DNA from: AV80 sp035536995
Lineage (GTDB): Bacteria; Verrucomicrobiota; Verrucomicrobiia; Chthoniobacterales; UBA10450
DNA: 64,000 nucleotides
Direction: 5' to 3'
Assembly (NCBI GenBank): GCA_035536995.1
Contig: DATLNB010000023.1
Location: 62,001 to 126,000, forward strand
Position 1 is the stretch's first letter. Every line of letters starts with the position of its first letter. Positions 60,130 to 64,000 of this stretch are shown piece by piece. Below the pieces are notes generated by a model. It had not been told where the DNA came from and made no database searches. It saw only the letters and a program-made list of their open reading frames with translations. The position numbers and the translations under genes were made by a program.

Positions 60130-60606
60130 TCACACTTCCCGCCGCATGATCAGCGTCCCTTCGTTGTCGCTCACGATCTGGAAGCCGAAGCGCTCGTAAA
60201 GGCGGACCGCCGGATTGTTAGCGGCGGCGCGAATCGAAACCGCCGAATGGTGCGGATTCGCTTTGACGAGCTGGGTGATGAGGGCGGCGCCCAGACCGCG
60301 CTTGCGCTGGCCCGGTTTCACAGTAAACGCGAGCTCGGGGATAGAGCCGGTCGAAGCGCCGTGTCCGGACGCGTCAGATATTTGGACCCGATACCAAACG
60401 GCCCCGAGGACCTCGGCGCGGTCCTTATCGGAAACGACGAACCCGGTATCGCCTTCCCGGCCCCAGCCTTCGACATAGCGGGCGTATTCCGGCTTCTTCA
60501 GAATATCGCGGGACGGCGCGTTCTCCGCGGTCTGAAGCGCTTGATATAACATGTCCCAGAGAATGGTTTCATCGGACTTCGTGAGCGGACGAATGAAGTA
60601 GTCCAT
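60130..60606 (-). CDS. GNAT-family N-acetyltransferase
   Basis: A 158-aa single GNAT domain. 'IPELAFTVKPGQRKRGLGAALITQLVK' carries motif A (Q-R-K-R-G-L-G), and 'AVRLYERFGFQIVSDNEGTLIMRREV' is the conserved end. The N-terminus 'IRPLTKSDETILWDML' is a typical GNAT opening. It acetylates an amine or peptide of unknown identity. The gene converges with the SMP-30-like gene, 15 bp apart. Confidence 0.9.
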   Translation of the reverse strand: MDYFIRPLTKSDETILWDMLYQALQTAENAPSRDILKKPEYARYVEGWGREGDTGFVVSDKDRAEVLGAVWYRVQISDASGHGASTGSIPELAFTVKPGQRKRGLGAALITQLVKANPHHSAVSIRAAANNPAVRLYERFGFQIVSDNEGTLIMRREV

Positions 60607-60772
60607 AAGCAGATGGCGGCGACGAATTTGGATAATACCGCGCTTTGGCCCCGGAGGTAAACCCTGCTAATTCGGCCAAAAAGCGCGCCCGGCAAACTGA
60701 ATCGCAAATGCCTGTTAATAAAAAAATTAGCGAATTGCCGAATATTTTTCACCGGGTAAGGTCAAAAGGAGT

Positions 60773-61045
60773 ATGAAAAAGAAGATCTTAATCTTGCTTG
60801 CAGCAGTGGTGGTTAGTGCGCCGTTGGTTGAGCAGGCGAAGGCAATCGATTTCTCAATCAGCATCGGAGACCGGCCCTATTATCATGGCCGCGGCTATTG
60901 GCACGAAGGGTATTACTGGGTCTGGATCCCCGGGCATTACAGCCATCGTCGCCATCGCTGGGTTCCGGGACACTATGTGCGCCGGGGCGGTTACGATTCC
61001 GGGCGGGCGCGGATTCATTTCCGGCATCACCGCATCTGGCATTAA
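60773..61045 (+). CDS. small secreted YXWXPGHY-type protein
   Basis: A 90-aa protein with a signal peptide (residues 1-24, ending 'EQAKA') and a mature part rich in Tyr, His, Trp and Arg: 'GYWHEGYYWVWIPGHYSHRRHRWVPGHYVRR' in parts. This is the WxPGHW/YXWV repeat seen in BcpO/YXWGXW-type secreted proteins of unknown role. The high His content suggests metal binding. A strong Shine-Dalgarno (AAAAGGAGT) precedes the ATG, and the A/T-rich 100 bp upstream look like a strong promoter region. Confidence 0.8.
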   Translation: MKKKILILLAAVVVSAPLVEQAKAIDFSISIGDRPYYHGRGYWHEGYYWVWIPGHYSHRRHRWVPGHYVRRGGYDSGRARIHFRHHRIWH

Positions 61046-61088
61046 GCCTGGCCCGCTCCTGAGCGGGTTTGGCCTGCGCCAGTGAGCG

Positions 61089-61661
61089 TTAGATTCGACG
61101 GCGTGCGCGCGAAGTGGCGATGAGCCGCTCCAAGCGCGCACGCCGAGTCTCTTCGCGTTTCGCGGAGATGATCCACCACGCGGCCCGCTGCCGGTAGCCC
61201 GGCGGTTGCGACCTGAAAAACTTCCACGCCTCGGCATCGCGCCGAAATTCCCGGATGTCGGCAGCGGACAATTCGGCGGTCGCCCGGTTTTCAAATGCGT
61301 ATCGGCGCGAATTGCTTTCCGTGCGCCGCGCAAAAGCTGCCTCCCCGGCCGGGTGCATTTTGGCTTGCCGGGTCAGGACGGCAATTTTTGCAATGTTAAC
61401 CGCGCTCCAAATGCTCTTCGGGCGGCGCGGCGTAAACCGAATCTTGTAACTGCTGTCATCGATCTTTTTCCGAATGCCATCTATCCAACCAAAACAAAGC
61501 GCCTCATCGACTGACTCCGGCCACGTAATGCTCCGCCGCCCTGAATTCTTTCGATAGTACCCGACCCAAAGCTCATCGGCCCGGGCGTGATTTTTCGCGA
61601 GCCAGGAGCGGAAATGCGGTGGCGTAGCGAAGAATTTTGGCGGTGAAAGCTCGGAGCTCAG
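61089..61661 (-). CDS. YdeI/OmpD-associated family protein with probable CTG start
   Basis: A 190-aa protein when read from CTG 61661. It matches the YdeI family from its first residues: 'PPKFFATPPHFRSWLAKNHA', 'DELWVGYYRKNSG', 'SITWPESVDEALCFGWIDG' and 'YKIRFTPRRPKSIWSAVN', then 'AAWWIISAKREETRRARLERL' at the end. The first in-frame ATG (61358) lies after all these conserved parts. No ATG, GTG or TTG is found upstream of them in this frame. CTG at 61661 overlaps the stop of the asparaginase-like gene as CTGA, like the ATGA overlaps elsewhere, so it is the likely start. The role of the family is unclear. Confidence 0.85.
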   Translation of the reverse strand: MSSELSPPKFFATPPHFRSWLAKNHARADELWVGYYRKNSGRRSITWPESVDEALCFGWIDGIRKKIDDSSYKIRFTPRRPKSIWSAVNIAKIAVLTRQAKMHPAGEAAFARRTESNSRRYAFENRATAELSAADIREFRRDAEAWKFFRSQPPGYRQRAAWWIISAKREETRRARLERLIATSRARRRI

Positions 61662-62149
61662 AGGCCGGTGTTTTCGAACTCGCCGCGCTCACGGTTTTTC
61701 CGAACGCGGTCCCACGGAAAGCATTTGCCGTTCATCGCGATGTAAACGCCGTGCGGCAAAACCTGGACGAAGGAGAGGGCGCTGCCCAGGTTAAAGAGCC
61801 CGTCGGAGCTTCCGAAAGCGTAAGGGACCATCGCGCCGGTCAGGACAACGGTCTTCTTTGAAACGGCCCCGGCCACGGCCGCGGCGGTCTCGGTCATGGT
61901 ATCGGTGCCGTGAGTTATGACCAGTCGTTCCTCCGGCGCCTCCAGACAGTTCTCCACGATCTTCGTCCGGTCGGTTTCAGTCATGTCGAGGCTGTCGATC
62001 ATCATAATCGTCTGGATGGTGACCTCGACCCGCGACCGTCCCAGGCGCAGCATTTCGCCGAGATGTGTGTCCTTGAAATAAAGCTGGCCGGTGAGCTCGT
62101 TGTATTCCTTGTCGAACGTGCCGCCAGTGACCAGGAGCCGGATGGACAT
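61658..62149 (-). CDS. single-domain asparaginase-like protein
   Basis: A 163-aa protein equal to only the N-terminal domain of L-asparaginase. It has 'LLVTGGTFDKEY' (catalytic Thr in TGGTF), 'TQ..MIDSLDM' replaced by 'IMMIDSLDMTETD', 'VITHGTDTMTETA' (second Thr and Asp) and 'TGAMVPYAFGSSDG'. The C-terminal domain that completes the active site in normal dimers is missing. Similar short proteins of about 160 aa occur in several phyla, so this is probably not a truncation. Its stop overlaps the CTG start of the YdeI-type gene. Confidence 0.85.
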   Translation of the reverse strand: MSIRLLVTGGTFDKEYNELTGQLYFKDTHLGEMLRLGRSRVEVTIQTIMMIDSLDMTETDRTKIVENCLEAPEERLVITHGTDTMTETAAAVAGAVSKKTVVLTGAMVPYAFGSSDGLFNLGSALSFVQVLPHGVYIAMNGKCFPWDRVRKNRERGEFENTGL

Positions 62150-62168
62150 TGAAGCGAATTAGAATGGA

Positions 62169-62189
62169 GGAAGTAGGAAGTAGGAAGTA
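62169..62189. repeat. three GGAAGTA units upstream of the asparaginase-like gene
   Basis: Three exact copies of GGAAGTA, the same unit as in the array at 39645-39684. They lie 19 bp upstream of the minus-strand asparaginase-like gene, in the divergent gap to the DUF4336-like gene. Confidence 0.9.
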
Positions 62190-62307
62190 AAAATCCGATA
62201 GGGTGCCTCGGGCCGAACGGTTGTGGGCTTGTGCTCCGTTCAAGGTTCGAGGCAAAGTTGGCGCGTATGATTCCAGAGCCATCACGCAGGCAACCAAGGT
62301 TCGAGCG

Positions 62308-62994
62308 ATGACATGGCGGCAGCTCAGCGAAGACGTTGCGATTCTGTCGTTCCCGTGGCGCGTATTTGGAATCGATTTTGCCCGCAATGTCACCCTGCTC
62401 CGGTTGAAGGACGGCAGGCTAGTGGTCCATTCGACTGCGGCCTTTACAGAAACTGACCTCGCGGCGATTCGCGGCTTCGGTCAGCCGGCCTGGCTGGTCG
62501 AGGCGACTTTGTTGCATGATACCTTCGCGAAAGAGGGCCGCGCCGCACTTCCCGACATACCGTATTTGGCGCCGGAGGGCTTCACCGCAGCCGCCGGCAT
62601 CACCGCCGCCACTCTCGAACACGCGCCGTCAGATTGGAGCGGCGAGATCGAGGTGCTGCGGCTGGAGGGGACCGGAAAGAACGAATATGTATTTCTGCAT
62701 CGCGCCTCCCGGACGCTCGTCGTAGCCGATTTGTTCTTCTCGTTTCCGCCCGAGACTCGCGGCTGGGGCCGTTTCTTCGTCCGGAACGTGATGCGTCTAC
62801 CGCAACTCTTTGGGATCAGCATTTTCTTTCGGCGGTTGATGGTTCGCGACAGGCCCGCTTTCGAGCGCTCCCTGCGCGTGCTTCTCGAATGGGACTTCGA
62901 CCGGCTGATCGTCGCGCATCGCGAACCGCTCATGACGGGCGCGAAACCGGCCGTTCAGCAGGCAATCCGCCACGCCGGATATCTCGCAGACTAG
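62308..62994 (+). CDS. DUF4336-like (metallo-hydrolase-related) protein
   Basis: A 228-aa soluble protein with the order of segments seen in DUF4336, a diverged metallo-beta-lactamase fold: 'VAILSFPWRVFGIDFARNVTLLRL' (first strands), 'WLVEATLLHDTFAKEG' (where active enzymes have HxHxDH, absent here), 'NEYVFLHRASRTLVVADLFFSFP' and 'DRLIVAHREPLMTGAK' (terminal His). With the main metal motif lost, hydrolase activity is doubtful. The ATG at 62308 is preferred over upstream in-frame starts. It converges with the YpfJ-type gene and touches it. Confidence 0.7.
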   Translation: MTWRQLSEDVAILSFPWRVFGIDFARNVTLLRLKDGRLVVHSTAAFTETDLAAIRGFGQPAWLVEATLLHDTFAKEGRAALPDIPYLAPEGFTAAAGITAATLEHAPSDWSGEIEVLRLEGTGKNEYVFLHRASRTLVVADLFFSFPPETRGWGRFFVRNVMRLPQLFGISIFFRRLMVRDRPAFERSLRVLLEWDFDRLIVAHREPLMTGAKPAVQQAIRHAGYLAD

Positions 62995-63846
62995 CTAGAG
63001 ATCGCGGGCCGCGAAGGTGTCGCCCTGGCGGATGTCACCGGTCTCGTAGCCCTTTCGGAACCAGCGGACCCTTTGTTCGGATGTTCCGTGGGTAAAGGAA
63101 TCCGGGACCACATGGCCCTGGGCATGACGTTGCAAAGTATCGTCGCCGACCGCGCTGGCCGCCTTCATGGCTTCATCAATATCGCCAGCTTCGACGACGT
63201 GTTTGGCCCGCTCTGCGTAACGCGCCCAAACGCCGGCCAGAAAATCCGCCTGAAGTTCCAAGCGCACCGACAGCTTGTTGTATTCAGCCTCGCTCACCTG
63301 ACCGCGCGCTGATTGCACCCGGCCGGAAATTCCCAACAGGTTCTGCACATGATGCCCTACTTCGTGGGCAATGACGTAGGCCTGCGCGAAGTCTCCGCCG
63401 GCTCCGAGCCGATCGCGCAGGGTCCGGTAGAAATTGAGGTCGATATAAACCCGGCGATCTTCCGGGCAATAGAACGGGCCGCTGGCGGTGCTGGCAAATC
63501 CGCAACCGGACCGCGTCTGGCCACTGAAGAGGACCAGCTTCGGTTCTTCGTATTGGCGGCCCATTTGCTGGAAAACCGCGTTCCACGCGTCCTCGGTATC
63601 GGCCAGAACGACGGCGACGAATTTCGACGCATCATCCCGGGGCGCATTTGGATCAACCTGTCGGGTCGAGGAGAGATCGGATTGCGGCTGCGAGTCAACC
63701 AACGCAGCCGGGTCCCCGCCGAGAAGCAGGTAGGCAACGACGAGGATGACGCCACCGAGCCCACCGCCGACCGCGATCTTCCGGCCACCGCCCGACCCGC
63801 GGACGTCTTCTACGTTCTCACTTTCTCGTCGGCCCTGCCAAAGCAT
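62995..63846 (-). CDS. ypfJ: neutral zinc metallopeptidase, YpfJ type
   Basis: A 283-aa protein with the family start 'MLWQGRRESENVEDVRG', one membrane helix (about residues 25-45) and a periplasmic zinc-peptidase domain with 'YVIAHEVGHHVQNLLG' (HExxH) and 'LELQADFLAGVWA' (the third-ligand region). 'CGFASTASGPFYCPEDRRVYIDLNFY' in parts contains two Cys that may form a disulfide. The substrate is unknown. The ATG at 63846 matches the family; the frame is open to 63933. Its stop abuts that of the DUF4336-like gene. Confidence 0.92.
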   Translation of the reverse strand: MLWQGRRESENVEDVRGSGGGRKIAVGGGLGGVILVVAYLLLGGDPAALVDSQPQSDLSSTRQVDPNAPRDDASKFVAVVLADTEDAWNAVFQQMGRQYEEPKLVLFSGQTRSGCGFASTASGPFYCPEDRRVYIDLNFYRTLRDRLGAGGDFAQAYVIAHEVGHHVQNLLGISGRVQSARGQVSEAEYNKLSVRLELQADFLAGVWARYAERAKHVVEAGDIDEAMKAASAVGDDTLQRHAQGHVVPDSFTHGTSEQRVRWFRKGYETGDIRQGDTFAARDL

Positions 63847-64000
63847 CGCGCCGTAGAGTGGCGCGATTTGGGCGAATTTACAAACGCTGATGGAACGTTG
63901 CGGCCGCCGGGCACGGCACCAAGGAGAAGGCAAATGGAGCTGGGCGAGTCATCGTGAACCATCGCAATAAGTGTATTGCCGAACGAAACGTATCGGGAGG
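63847..64000. other. window edge upstream of ypfJ
   Basis: The 5' side of the ypfJ-type gene. No further gene is supported before the window ends. Confidence 0.3.

Overview
This window is about 60% G+C and looks like chromosomal DNA from a soil or freshwater member of the Verrucomicrobiota, probably the Spartobacteria/Chthoniobacterales group. The clues are a PEP-CTERM protein with autotransporter-type beta-strand repeats, stand-alone pseudopilins, a 34-residue COX24/AURKAIP1-type basic protein, many single-gene transcription units on both strands, and intergenic DNA rich in short palindromes and 7-bp repeats. The assignment is an inference from gene content; there is no rRNA in the window to confirm it. 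I find no prophage, no intact insertion sequence and no CRISPR array.

Layout. 1-3000: three pseudopilin-like genes on the minus strand. 3109-9872: tRNA-Pro, a His-rich membrane protein coupled to a Bcp/PrxQ peroxiredoxin, the 34-aa basic protein, two TPR proteins and a PerM-type permease. 9886-15426: an Hsp70, an RtcB RNA ligase coupled to a 2H phosphoesterase, DUF2237 and a LolC/E-type permease. 15518-24910: gamma-glutamyltransferase, a stand-alone LigD polymerase domain, two transporters, a PA0069-type radical SAM protein, tRNA-Ser, a PAP2 phosphatase and an ArnT-like glycosyltransferase. 24960-33625: ruvA, an unrecognised 449-aa protein, peptidases of families M23, M29 and M13, a cell-wall amidase and a DUF4440-like protein. 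33798-35984: a TPP riboswitch with terminator, then thiC. 36023-42466: a broken nucleotidyltransferase, tag, a PhyH dioxygenase, DUF1801, and an RsbQ-like hydrolase directly followed by a PAS hybrid histidine kinase. 42566-50909: the PEP-CTERM protein, UV-damage endonuclease, TrmO, RhlE, DUF72, a B3-type metallo-beta-lactamase and YjbQ. 51187-64000: secreted proteins of unknown role, cupin, DMT transporter, MsrB, DUF1697, GNAT proteins, a beta-propeller protein, a YdeI/asparaginase pair, a DUF4336-like protein and a YpfJ-type metalloprotease.

Most interesting points. (1) The RsbQ homologue has the nucleophile motif of the plant receptors KAI2/D14, and its neighbour carries an RsbP-like PAS domain joined to a histidine kinase and receiver instead of the PP2C phosphatase known from Bacillus. 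(2) Arrays of variable 7-bp units lie at or just after the stop codons of at least eight genes and have also entered the thiC coding sequence in frame. (3) At least seven families of palindromic elements occupy intergenic gaps; one family flanks the amidase gene on both sides. (4) Two genes, the glycosyltransferase and the YdeI homologue, have conserved N-termini with no ATG, GTG or TTG, and both fit a CTG start; in the YdeI case the CTG overlaps the upstream stop codon as CTGA.
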